The notes below the pieces were generated by a model, which was not told the DNA's origin, made no database searches, and was given only the letters and a program-made list of their open reading frames with translations. Below, in pieces: positions 36,823-48,700 of a stretch of DNA of 64,000 bases (positions are counted from its first letter, which is position 1; every line of letters begins with the position of its first letter). The DNA lies in assembly GCA_014905825.1 (NCBI GenBank), contig JACGCN010000003.1, forward strand, positions 62,001-126,000. Reading direction: 5' to 3'. This DNA comes from Lyophyllum atratum. Its lineage: Eukaryota > Basidiomycota > Agaricomycetes > Agaricales > Lyophyllaceae. The position numbers and the translations under genes were made by a program.

Positions 36823-37537
36823 CGGAGACACGCCACATTCTAGAATCTATACTTGAGTCAAACCGAAGAACCAATACTTACTACATAGTATAGGCGGGAC
36901 CTATGCACCCAACGGATCTTTTCAAAATCTTCTCACCCATCTCCTCCATCTTCGGAATCGTAGTGCACACAGAAAAAATAATTCAATTCAATTCAGATAT
37001 CGACATCATCAATATAAAAAAAATTCACTAGATAGATCGATCTCGAGACAGAGAGAGACAGAGAGGTACTGGATACACAACAAGAAAGCAACCGAAACAT
37101 CATTCACTATATAATCTGAAATCTGGGTACGAAGGCGCAACGTAGTCCGCCTCAAATCAGCGGGGAGGGGGGGTGATTAATAAATACGGCTGGGGTACGC
37201 GAACGCGAGACGGGGGAGGATTGTTTTTAGCAGGAGAAGGGAGGGAGGGGATGGAAAGGCAAGGAGAAGACGAAGAAGGGAGCAAGGAAGGAAGGAAGGA
37301 AGAAAGAAGAAAAAAAAACAATTCACATAATACAAAAAGATGATTCATATCCACGCCCCCCTCACCCGCATTCTCACTTTTACTTTTTCATCCAGCCACC
37401 CCCACCACCACCACGTCTACAACACAAGAAAGCAACACTCGAAACAGACGAATAAAAGCAAGGAAAAGAAAAAAAAGAAGAAGAAAAAGAGTAGATCGAT
37501 CAACGAAACCCCAACGCCACCCTCCCCACGCATCTCC
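36823..37537. other. 3' flank of the GATA gene with simple repeats
   Basis: AT-rich sequence, then G/A-rich microsatellite (GAAGG units near 37285-37310) just downstream of the GATA stop. No gene seen. Confidence 0.5.
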
Positions 37538-39328
37538 TCACGCAGCAGCAGCAGCAGCAGAAGCAGAAGCAGCCGGCTGCTCCCCCTCCCCCCTCCCCCC
37601 CTGTCCCTGTCCCTGTCCCTGCCCCGACGCAGGCCTCGAAAGCGGCGGCGACGCCCCCCTACTCCCACCCGCACTCCCCGGCCCCGTGTTATCCAAAGTC
37701 GACCTACGACTCGTCGAGGGGGGCGGGGGCGGGTGCATCCTAGGGCTCCCCGTCCCTGGCTCGTGGTGCCACGTCTGCAGCCCCGGAAGCGTCGTCCCAT
37801 TCCCATTCCCCGTCCCACCCCCCACCCCACCCCCGCTCCCATTCGAAGAGCCGCTGTGCGACGCCGCCACACTCCCCGGCGGCGGCGGAGCGTGTGTGTA
37901 CTCCCTTCGGCTGTCCTGGTACTGCTGCTGTCCTTGGTGTTGCTGTCCTTGGTGTTGGTGTTGTGGGTGTTGATGTGGGGGAGGTGGGGGGTGCGTATAA
38001 TGAAACCCGGGCGACATCGGGGGGAGCTGCGTCTGCGGCGGCGTGCGCGCGCGGAGGGTGGAGGTGGAGAGGGGCCCGCGTTTGTGTGGGAATTGTTCGG
38101 GGCGGGGACGGGAGTGCGTGCGTTCGAAGAGGCCGCATTTGTTGCACAGCTAGTAGACACCAAGTATACATGTTAGTTGAGGCACACAACACAAGACAAG
38201 GGGGGGACGTACGACTTTACCCGGGGAGAGGTTCGACCGGCGCCAAGTGGAGGTATCGGTGGTGCAGCAGTTGAAGCACCTCCTCCGTACCCGATCGCTC
38301 AGCTTCGTCGCCGCGTCGTCCGTGTGCACGATCGACAGACCCGGCTGCCCGGGGTACGCGTGCCCGTGCCCTTGGTGCTGTGGCGGCGGCGGTCCGTAGT
38401 GGTGATGTTGGTGTTGATGTTGGTCCGTCCGCATGGTGGGGACCATGTGTGGCGGGAGCGCAGCGGAGCCGTGGTACGGCGACCCGTCCTGCTGGGGCTG
38501 GGGATCGTACGGGCGCTGGTCCATCGGGTGGTGCGGCGGCGGGGGCGGGGGAGGTGCGTACATGTACCCGTGGTGGAGGTGCTGGTGCTCCGGGCGGAAG
38601 TGTCTGTTGAGGAGGGCGGGGTCGGGGGGGTAGGGCGAGGCGTAGAGGTGGGGTGGCGGGCCGGGCATGGTTTGGTTGTGGAGGGGGGGGCTGCGGCGGA
38701 TCGGGGGCGTGGAGACGGCGGAGCGGTCGAGGGAGGAGACGGAGGGGGTGGGGGAGTGGGGGAGGGTGGTGATGGGTGGGGGGGAGGGGCGGCGGTGGTG
38801 GTGGTCGTATTCGTAGTGGCGGCGGTGGCTGGGGACAAAAGTCAGTGGGGAAGAAGGGGGGAGGAGGGAGAGAAAAGACGGACGAGGATGTCATTGGGTA
38901 GGGCTCGACTCTGTGTGGCATCGAGGCGGGGGAGCTGTTGGTGCGCTCTGCGAGTGTCGAGAAGTTGAAGGAGGCGGAGGTGTCCTTCTTATCAGAATCG
39001 AAATGTGATGGAAACTAGATGCAGATCAGGGTCAATTGATGTGCTGTTTTTGTGGAATAAATAGACGGACACTGGGACGGGTCGGCTGCTCCAAAGACAG
39101 CTTCGGTGCGTCGACGTCCTCGGGCTTGGCTGGGGTGTCTTCGGTGGACGCGTCGGGGGCGGGTGGCAATTTGTGCTCGTCGTGCTGCTCGCTCTTGTGT
39201 GGCGGGTCCTGCTCCTTGTCGGTTGAATCCTTTGTGGTGCGATGGGAGTCCCTGGGGGTGGTGATGGGGAGTCAGTTGCCTGCGATAACAGGGTTATAAG
39301 GGAACACCGACCAAGCATAGGCAGACAT
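37538..39328 (-). CDS. GATA-type zinc-finger transcription factor
   Basis: Five exons (39328-39312, 39251-39071, 39014-38884, 38828-38213, 38149-37538) join to 518 residues. The first 290 residues are disordered: an acidic Lys/Asp segment, then His/Pro-rich tracts. The GATA finger begins CFNCCTTDTSTWRRS at about residue 293 and continues across an intron to LCNKCGLFERTH, giving C-x2-C-x19-C-x2-C with an RPRPEQFPHKRG basic tail. This is the form seen in basidiomycete GATA proteins that bind DNA and control nitrogen, light or iron responses; which of these applies here is unknown. The C-terminus is Gln/Gly/Pro-rich and ends in a polyalanine run. Three donors are non-consensus (GTCGGT, GTCCGT twice). 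A gene with all junctions in frame is strongly supported. Confidence 0.85.
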
Positions 39329-40426
39329 GTTGGAGGAGCTGTGCAGTGTGATGTTGATGGGAGAGTCCGAAAGAACCCTATAGGACATTCAGCGCCAACA
39401 ACACCCAGTCTGGCTCGCCAAAGTTGGTTCACCAAACGCGTTTGTCCAGGTTTGCCACTTGCTTTTTTTTCAAGCCCCGCTACAATCGGCGCCCGTCCTC
39501 GGATCACACGGCATTGCGTTCACACTGCGCGTCCTCTTCCCTGGGCCCTTTGTCCCCACTCGTCGACCGGGGATCCAGGTGGATTCCGCCGTCGCATGTA
39601 CGTACTGCCCACCACCAGCTCAGTGGTTTCACCGAAACCATATACACCTGACGTCCCAATCTGGAATCTCCCACCTTATCACGGCGACCCTGACCCATCA
39701 CCGACCTCGACGCACATCTCGATCTCGTTCATTTTGCTGTGATCAGAGCGGTGCCTCTGATCTCTCTCACCTGATGCAGACATGTTGATTCTGGACAACA
39801 ACAACTTGGTTCTATTCTAAAAAAATGGTATAACGTATACTTCAACATACCCCTCGCGCACACCATCATTTGTTCCATCCGCCGTGTACTCCATTCTCCA
39901 CGTCAGTTGTGTGTGCGTTACAGTACGCGCTTTTTCGTCCCAGAGGCGCCCGCAACCGTAACCGTCATGGGCACCCTCGCTATGTGCGCATATACCCTAC
40001 CCCCGTCGAGCACCCAAGAAACCCAACCGCGAATTCCCTTTCGCATGGCGATTCTATCTCCCCGTCCCACTTCAGATTCTATCCCTTTGCAGTCCCGCTA
40101 ACCTGGACACCATCACATGCTCTCACGACCCGCGAACCAAGCCCATGTCCTGCCCTGCCCCGCCTCTGACTCTAACTCTGACTCTATACCCACCACCGAC
40201 TCGGATGCATTGATCCAGATCATCCATCCAGATTCCGGATGGAAACTCTGATCTCGAATCACCGCATCTCCCCAACGCATCTTCTCCCCCTTCCAACTGC
40301 ATGATCACCGTGTCTCCTCATCCCGAATCTCATGCAGTGGCACCGGCGGGATCAACGTATCATCATCATCATCATCACGCTTCTCACAGAATCCATTGAG
40401 CTCCCATCATCCTCTCACCCATGTTT
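39329..40426. other. Promoter side of the GATA gene; no gene seen
   Basis: Pyrimidine-rich sequence with plus-strand open frames of 75-166 codons that overlap in several frames and look like low-complexity noise. Confidence 0.4.
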
Positions 40427-41660
40427 AGCCCAGGACAAAGTTTTGCTTCCGTGTGGGTTCGAGTGGGCGTTGCATCAGAGCTCCGGGGTGACTACTTCGA
40501 GATCTCGCACATCGACGACATCGGTGAAGCGGTGCCACGACCCACGATCCTCCGTCATGCATCACGCATCAGGCATGATATCATCCGGACGCGCCGTGCT
40601 CTCCTCCTCCGAGTTCTCTTTCGCCTCCTGCCGATTTAGGCAATCCGCAGAGACACGTTCCGTCGCGCGCTGATCACGACCTCACACGCTCCCGGGCTCG
40701 ATCTTTCAGCCCAGGACAAAGTTCCGTGAGGGCTCGTTTGAGTGGACATCGCATCAGAGCTCCAGGGTGACTCTTTCCTTCTCCCGCACATTGACGACAT
40801 CGGTGAGGCGGTGCCACGACCCGCTGCCCACGATCCTGCATCATGCAACATGCATGATATCGACTCTCCTTGTTCTTTCTTCCCGCAATCTAGGCAATCC
40901 GCATAGACACGTTCCGTCGCGCGCTGATCCAGCTGCGACTGCGACCTCACACGCCCCCGGGCTCGGTCTTGCATCACGCTTCCCGCACATCATTATCGTT
41001 CCCGTTCCGTTCACCCTCTTTCGGAGGAGCGAAACGAAAAGAACAAAGGGATCACATAGGGCGGGATCAGGAAGTCAAGGATGGATCGACTGTACCCTTC
41101 CGTGGGCGCTTTTCACAAAGTTTTTTTTGGGCCCCATGTACCATAGCCAGTCTCGGTCTACGTGATCTGGGCGGCGGAGAGCACCGACGCGCGAGTCTTA
41201 CTTCGTGACAATCCTACCAACCGAACCCAAACTTCCTGCCGCACCGAGTCGACTCCCCTGCAACTTCCTCCGTTTCCCGCCTTACCCTGCCCTCCACCCC
41301 GAATCCCATCGCCATCACAGGCACCGCCGGAACCAAGTATCATCATCGCCAAACTTCTTCCAATAAGTCCCCATCACCCTCCCCCATCTTTGACCTGGGA
41401 CAAAGTTCCGTGTGGGTTCGTCCGAGTAGACATGGCATCAGACGGTGACTCTTCTCTCGCACATTGACGATATCGGTGAAGCGGTGCCATGATCCACCAT
41501 CACGCATGATATCTTCCGGACTCTCTTTGTTCTGCTAGGCCTCCTCGAAGTTCTCTTTCGTCCTGTCCGATGTAGGCAATCCGCATAGACAAGTTCCGGC
41601 GCGCGCTGATCCAGCTGCGACTGCGACCTCACACGCTCCGCATTTCGCAGTCCCTGCGAT
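40427..41660. repeat. Direct repeats, family I (three copies of about 270 bp)
   Basis: Copies start near 40427, 40708 and 41391, each with GGACAAAGTT(C/T). Shared words follow in order: CATCAGA, TTGACGA-ATCGGTGA, GCGGTGCCA, CATGATATC, GGCAATCCGCA, GCGCGCTGATC and GCGACCTCACACGC. The first two are adjacent; a spacer with a family II-like piece separates the third. No reading frame is kept between copies. Confidence 0.75.
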
Positions 41661-41953
41661 ATCGTGATCGGATTCATCATGACACCCTTTCAAGGCGTTT
41701 ATCCTCTTGGCCATTGGTCATTAGAGTTGGGCGGTCTCAGAGGGTGGGTGCAGGAAATAAGCTTCGAACTAGTAGTCCACCCCGAGCGGCGAATCCTTTG
41801 GAGATCGTTCTTCGTACAGAGAACAGATGAGAACTTTGTGCCTCGGCATCCCATCATCAGGGCTCCCTTAGACTCCTCCTTCACCCAAGTCCGCGCTCTA
41901 GAAACTACAGAGTCAGTTTGACTGTGAAAGACTTGGATTATGTGTTCCCCATC

Positions 41954-42735
41954 GCTTTATCCTTTTCCGGAGGGCGCGCGAAAAGAACCAACGGATCACA
42001 TGGGGCCAGACTGAACCTTCCGTGACGGGCGTCATGTCATCTCTCTGCATTTTTCTTGGCTGCTAATCTTTCTCTATGCTACCCAACCCATCCCCGCCAC
42101 ACGAAGACCTTGTCCTAATTTTTCGCTTTATCCTATCTCGGAGGGCATACAGGAAGAACCGACGGATCACATGGGACAGGACTACGGAAGCTCGCGAGTC
42201 GACTGAACCTTCGGTGACGGGCGTTATGTCTGTGCATTTTTTCTTTCTTGGCTGCTAGGCTTGCGCGAGGGCGGCGGCGATCTAAATCACTACGCGTACA
42301 TCGTGACATCCCACCAACTTCACCCAGCCCAACCTGCCCGCCACACGATGACGACTCTTGTCCTTGTCCTAATTTTCGCTTTATCCTATTCCGGAGGGCA
42401 GACAGAAAGGACCGACGGATCACATGGGGCAGGACCACGGAAGCTCGCGAGTCGACTGAACCTTGGGTGACGGGCGTCATGTCTTTACCTTTTTTTCTTG
42501 GACGCTAGTCTTGCACGAGGCCGGATGCGATCTCAAGCAGTGCGCGTACATCGTGACATCCCACCAACTTCACCCAGCCCAACCCCCGCCCGCCAGACGA
42601 TGACGACTCTTGTCCTTGTCCTAATTTTCGCTCTATCCTATTTCGGAGGGCAGACAGAAAGAACCGACGGATCACATGGGACAAGACCACGGAAGCTCGC
42701 GAGTCCACTGAACCTTCCGTGACGTGGTTTTTCGT
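41954..42735. repeat. Tandem repeats, family II (four copies, up to 250 bp)
   Basis: Copies start near 41954, 42124, 42378 and 42630. Each begins GCTNTATCCT followed by CGGAGGGC, then AACCGACGGATCACATGGG, GGAAGCTCGCGAGTC, GACTGAACCTT and GTGACG. The middle two also share CATCCCACCAACTTCACCCA and a CTTGTCCTAATTTTCGC end. Degenerate relatives occur near 41020-41110 and 42850-42972. Confidence 0.75.
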
Positions 42736-45700
42736 TTCTAGAATGGGTGAAGTCCTGGATCTCGCTGCTATTTTTGATCTTGGATCAAAGTAATGGGCGC
42801 CGGTGTTGGGTTTTCTTCAGACAAGGACCAGGGCCAGGACGTGTTCGCTTTCGCTTTTTTGGCGCCTCTGAGTGGAAGGGGCGCGCAGGAAAAATCAGGG
42901 ACCAGGGAATCACATGCAACTGGCTTTGGAAGCTGGCTCGGGCGCACTCAGACTGAACTTTACGTGACGTGGCGTGTGCATAGGGAAGGTCAAGTGGTCC
43001 TGGTTCGCAGGCGAATTGGGTCATGTTCAGGTCGCTGTTGGGCGATACCAGAGCAAGGGTAAGGGCGAAAACGCAGACGAAGAAGAGGGAGGAATGTCAA
43101 GGCTTCTTTTTCTTTTCCCCCATGCGGCTTGTCATGCGTCTGCATCTCGACTGGATTGCGGTCTCTTTTGGTGGTACTTTTGGGAACGCTGCAGTGTGTA
43201 TGGCCCCGATTAATGCGTACGATTCCAAGAGTTTGCAAGTCACGGTCAATCGTTCGCTCTTCACGATTCGTAGTTCCTGGCCTGATCGCTCTCCTACTTG
43301 TCGATTCAAGGTTTCGGAGGTTCGCTTTTCCGGTGTTTTGTTCGTACTTTTTCGCTCTCATCACGCCGTCTACATCTTTAGAGGACATAACCTTTTTCAC
43401 CTCTTGTCGGGCCCGTTGTCTTGAAAGTCTAGTTCACACGATGCACACGCATGACAGTGACCACGCGACGTGCCAGGGTTCTGGTTCCCTTCCACAATGT
43501 CAGAGTTCCGTACCTCATTGGCTAGCGTGACAAGAGCTGTTCGGAATTCCGCAGACTAGAACTTGAACTTGACGCCCACCACATTACTACCCCCTAGAAT
43601 TGACGCTCTGTACACTAGAGTTCACGCCTACTCTCACGCAGGTCAAGACGGATTCCAATTCGAAGCCGATCTCCATCCCTGGTCCGTGGTTCCCGCTTCC
43701 CGCGAAGCACGATTCAGAAGACTTGTTGCAACGTGGCTTGCAGGGTCCAGGGTCAGGTAGCCCTCCGCAAGTCCAGTACTCGAACCCACACCAACGCATA
43801 TAGGTGGCTAGTGGCTCCCGTGCTTGTACGCTAATTTTCGCCCCACCGGTCTCTTAAATGTCCCCTTCGAGGGAGGATCGCGCATGTTCTTCGCCTTCTT
43901 CGTCTCAGGTTACAGCCCGGAAAAACACCGCACCGGCGATTCAACTCGAGCCGTTGGGTCCTTGTCTGCATGCGTTCGCCGTAGTCGTGGGGTTTGTCCC
44001 ATGCCGTCGGAGGTTGGACAAACTCAATTTGGCTAGACATGATTAGACGATGGGGGCGACCTTGGTGGCTTGTGGTGAGGCTTTGTCTCTCCAGAAAAGT
44101 GAGGAGGACGAGGCGCTTACTGTCTCCACTGCCATAGGATCACGCTCGATTCGCGCTGGATGTCCGCATGTGCATGGAACGTCTGAATTCGAGCTGATCA
44201 CTAGTTTCTCTCAGGCTGGTTCCTGGGCGCGGATTGTGTAATGTCCAACTCCCATTGCGCAGTCTCCTGCATCGACCGGGGTTGCGCTTTATCCTTTTTC
44301 TCTTTGCTCAACGATCAAGATCGGCTTCAGCCTCTGTCCTTACGATGTGTGGGTCCATAAAAGCGCTATGGGTCCGTGTGGTTATGTCAAATTCATCTGA
44401 TTAGACCAATATCTCACATCAGATCGCCGCCCCCATCACATCCCCAAAATGAAACCATCAATGCGACGCCAATGCTCGAAATACATCCGTCATCGGGGAC
44501 CAAGGGGCAGAAGCACCTCGTGGCGCTGTCCTCGCCGTCGAGGATAGGCGGCCGCCCGAGAAGTACCTCGGGTTGGTAAATGCAGATAACGTGAGAAGAG
44601 CCACCCGATTCATGGTTCGTCACTGATTTTTGACATATCGTGGGCTGACTCGCGCAGGTCGGGTCTCCTTTTGTTACATACATATATCCTGTGTATTCCA
44701 AGGTATCAGGGACGACGAATTCGAATCAAAATCCAATGGCGTTTGTTTCCCGCTGGTCCTGTCGATCCAAGTGCTGGTGACACATAACGTCTGTCGACCC
44801 TGCTTCTCCCCTTTTGGACTTACGGATAGAAGCCAAGAAAAGCGAGTAGTGCCCTATCAGTCAAGTCCGTGTCGAGCAAACACAACTCTGATTATCAGAT
44901 CGAATCACGGCCATTGTGTTGCTTCTGCTTCGTACATCATCACCAACATTGTCCTGTGCCGTTCATTCGTTTCCACCATACCCGCCGAATTGAATGGACA
45001 CCGCCAGCACTACAGATGTGAACGGTGATCTGGATGCTGCGAGGCACGAACACAGTTACCCCGCCCGTGGAGCTCGCAATCTTGAGGTCAACTCAGTTCG
45101 GGGTTCGAGTTTATGGTGGAAACTGACGCGTCTGTAGGCTTCAGTATCAGCCCCGAGTTCTCTTCGAACCATCAATTCATCGTGATCAGGGAAGACATAC
45201 ACATACCACCCTCACACGATGTCATGGTCTGTCTGCCACAAGTAGCGCCAAGGATCCTTATTCTCGCAGGTGTGTGCACTGCGGGTGGACTGACGTTAGA
45301 ATCACTAGGTTCTGATTAGGATCATCTGTCAAAGGTTATGCTGCATTCGTCTTCACCTATAATTGTAATGCTGAACCTCTTTTCTTCGGTTCACAAGGCT
45401 GGCTCAAATCCCAGATGTAGAACGAGCCAGTATTCCCGATCAATTCAGCAATTAGTACGGATTATCATCGCCGTACCGTCACTCGTTAGTTGGTTATAGT
45501 TTGCTGCGAGTATACTCGCCTTCCATATAGTGAGCCCGTTTCGGAGCCTTCATGACCGTCCCAGTCTCATCTGATGGGCCAAGGTAGCAATGAACAAAAT
45601 TGACGTCGACATAGAAGGTAGAACAAAGATTACATTCAAGGTTCGTTCGCTGCATTCACATTCCGTGGATTGGCACGTCCTCCAGCTCGGTCTAAATCCC

Positions 45701-48700
45701 TTCTATTCTCAAGCCAGATATCATCAATTAAGAATAGAAGATCAATAGATTATATGACGTCCGGTGCTTGGGTACGTTCATGACATATTCTTTGTGATTT
45801 TCCTCTCAACATCGCCATGTGATGATCGGTGTTGTTTGATGATCATAACTCGAAAGGTGGAACGAAACGGCCACTTAGCACCACCGAGGACTGAAGTCTA
45901 CGGCTATGTCTTGACTGAAACCCACCATGAGAAACCCGTGTTCCTATCGTGACTGACGGCGCCCGACTGCGATCATTGGTTCACGCATTTCGCCCTTAGG
46001 TTTGTAGTTCATGATCCGTGACTCTCAAGTGGGCAGGTAGGAGTTGGCGTCGAATCGAGAATGCTTCCTGATTTATTGATCTCAGGAATGTGACGTTTCA
46101 GGCTATCGAGTCACTGAACGGAAACGACCAAAACGGGCAAATAGAAATAGAAGTAACGCCTCCGCCATTGGAGCTGTGTGGCGTCATATATGGATTGAGC
46201 TGAGTGAGTGAGGACCAGGGTGGTTTTCTACCTCCTCCGATAACGAGCTTTCCTCATCGTACGTGTAGAGATAGAGCCAACCCTGCGCTTACGGCGCCGG
46301 CAACAATCACGACCGCCGCTGAAAATATCTGCTGGTCACTACCTATCTATGACATCTCCGATATTCCCGCCGTCAAATGCAAAATTTACCTCCAATGGCT
46401 GCCACGGCTCACTTTCACACTCATCCGGGTGTTTCTATAGTGGGTTCAATCCGAATCCGCGTACCCTGGCTGGTGTCACCGCTGGAATATTGAAAGATCC
46501 GACTCGCAGTCCATCCCAGCCCCTGTCCATTTTATCACTTGGACTCACACTGATCTTGTTGCCCACAAGGGCCCGCATCAAGCTGCATTTCTTTTTGTAT
46601 GTAACGCTGGAGCCGATGCCATAATTCCGGTACAGCGACGACGTGGGTACTCGCTGATGAAATCACCCCCGGCAGGAAAGGACCTGTGCCGGATCTGTGT
46701 ACTTCGACCATCGGTGATCAATCGCCCGAATACCTTCCTATTAGTTAAGACGTTACAGTTGGTTCAATATTGTTTGTTCTTGCGAGACGTGGTACGTATC
46801 ATTTACTCTGAGCTCTAATGAGGCAACATCGCTAAATGCCCGATCTCTCATCCAATAGTCTTCAGATTGCAAGGCTGGATCTACGGTTGCTTCACCCTTT
46901 AGGTACCGCCAAATGGAACATAGGTGTCAGCGGAATCGTAATTTTCATTTTTAAGTTGCATGCCTTGTGGTCTCACTGTTTTTCTCACAGTCAAGGACCG
47001 TCGTCTTAGGTTCGAAATTGTGCAGCCGCCAGCACATTCTTTCTCATCCGTTCTCAGCTTGATTCCGTTCTCGACTTGATCCAAGGTACTGGTTTTCCGT
47101 TAGTGTGGTCTGGACGGCATTTTCCTGCTGTCACTGATCTTTTGGCTAAATTGATAAATTCGCGACAAGGCGCTATCCCCGTGGTGTCGCCTCCTGCTGA
47201 GAATATCAAGCAAGGTAGGAAACATATAGTTCGAAGCGTCTTCCCTCACTGCATTTGCGTGCTCTTCCTCGAGATTTGTGTCACCGGTGTCAGCGCGCTT
47301 ATCGTCGTCGGCGGTTGAAATTTTCCCGTTTCTGCCTAGATAAGTTGTCTCTCCATCGCTTGACACGCTGCTGTTTGGTGCCGTACTTTGGTCGTCATGG
47401 TCCTTAACAAGGTCAATTTGGTGTCGTTGTAGGTGACAATCATATATTCAATATCTCCACTGTGTCGCTGAGCATCCCACGATGTTTCCAGGAAGGACGT
47501 CCTCTTTGTCATGTCACGGAAGTAGGACTGGCCTTTCTCCGCTATGTACGCGTGACAGCCTTTGTCAGTTTATGGCTGGTCCCTTCACGAAACAAGACCC
47601 TCGTAAACTCCGGCTCCCTCGGCCTTCTTCCAGCCACCCTACATCCAAAGTTAAACGTCACGGAGAATCACATTCAGAACCTGGATAGCAGATGCCTTCC
47701 AAGAAAAGAAGCGGATCGCCCGCCATTTCCTCTCCTTGTTTCGGTCTAACACTTAGACGAGTTGTGACAAACTCTCGGCAGGAGAACGCATCAATCTTGA
47801 TGCGCAAGTCTGCCACGCATGCCGATGACCCTCACATCTCCCTAGCCCCAACAAAGGCCTCCGGCATGTTTTATTCAGAGAAATAGTAGCCTCTCGTGAT
47901 CATTCCTGACCAGGTCTCTGCAGAGAAACAGAACTTGGAAATTATACTCTAGGAAGCGCGGGAGCCATACCAAGCCCACGACGAGGATTGCCCTTCAGAA
48001 GTTTCGACTCTTGAGATAGTCTCCAAGGTCGAGACACTCGGTGACAGACTGCGCCTCTTGACTGGATCGGTCTCGATACAATCGGGGTAAGTAGACACCC
48101 ATGCCTTTAGACGATGATACCCAATCAAATCTATCTCTGTCAGATAGTGATGTCGGCGCGAAAGGTGCAATGTCACTTACTTAGAGATGATTGAAAGAGA
48201 TTGGACATATAAGGAGCCGAACCAAGGTGGCTCGAAGGGAGAACATGGAGTAAACCACGGAACATCTAGGTATAGGACAAAGACACTCAGGGCCATGCAG
48301 AACATCGAAGGAGGCCACTTACCGAGTACCATAGCAAGAATTTTCCTCCTACATTTGTGCCTGCATACTCCTGTCCTAAGTTGTCGAGACTCGAGAGATG
48401 TAGGTGAGTATCCATCATTCTAGAGAATGCCTGCGAGCATGCGGTCAGTATCTTCGTGCTTTCAACCTACGTCCAACGATAACTTCGAGAGTAGGCGCCA
48501 CACGGACACTGTGGCCATGTAGTGAGTTGGTTACACGAATGCCGATCATGATACAATTCCGAACCTAACTTGGTGTTCAATCAATCATTGAATCAACGAA
48601 TGTTCTCCGGGCTGGAGATCTAAGCAGCGGCGATAGATCGACATTGAAGATCTCGAGGCTTGATGAGGTTTGATGCTGGGCAGAATGTGGTCGGGAACAT

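Noticed and set aside
37340..38176. Plus-strand open frame of 278 codons rich in Arg and Pro
   Set aside because: Antisense to the GATA gene, whose zinc finger and in-phase exons are clear; the composition is a by-product of its repeats.
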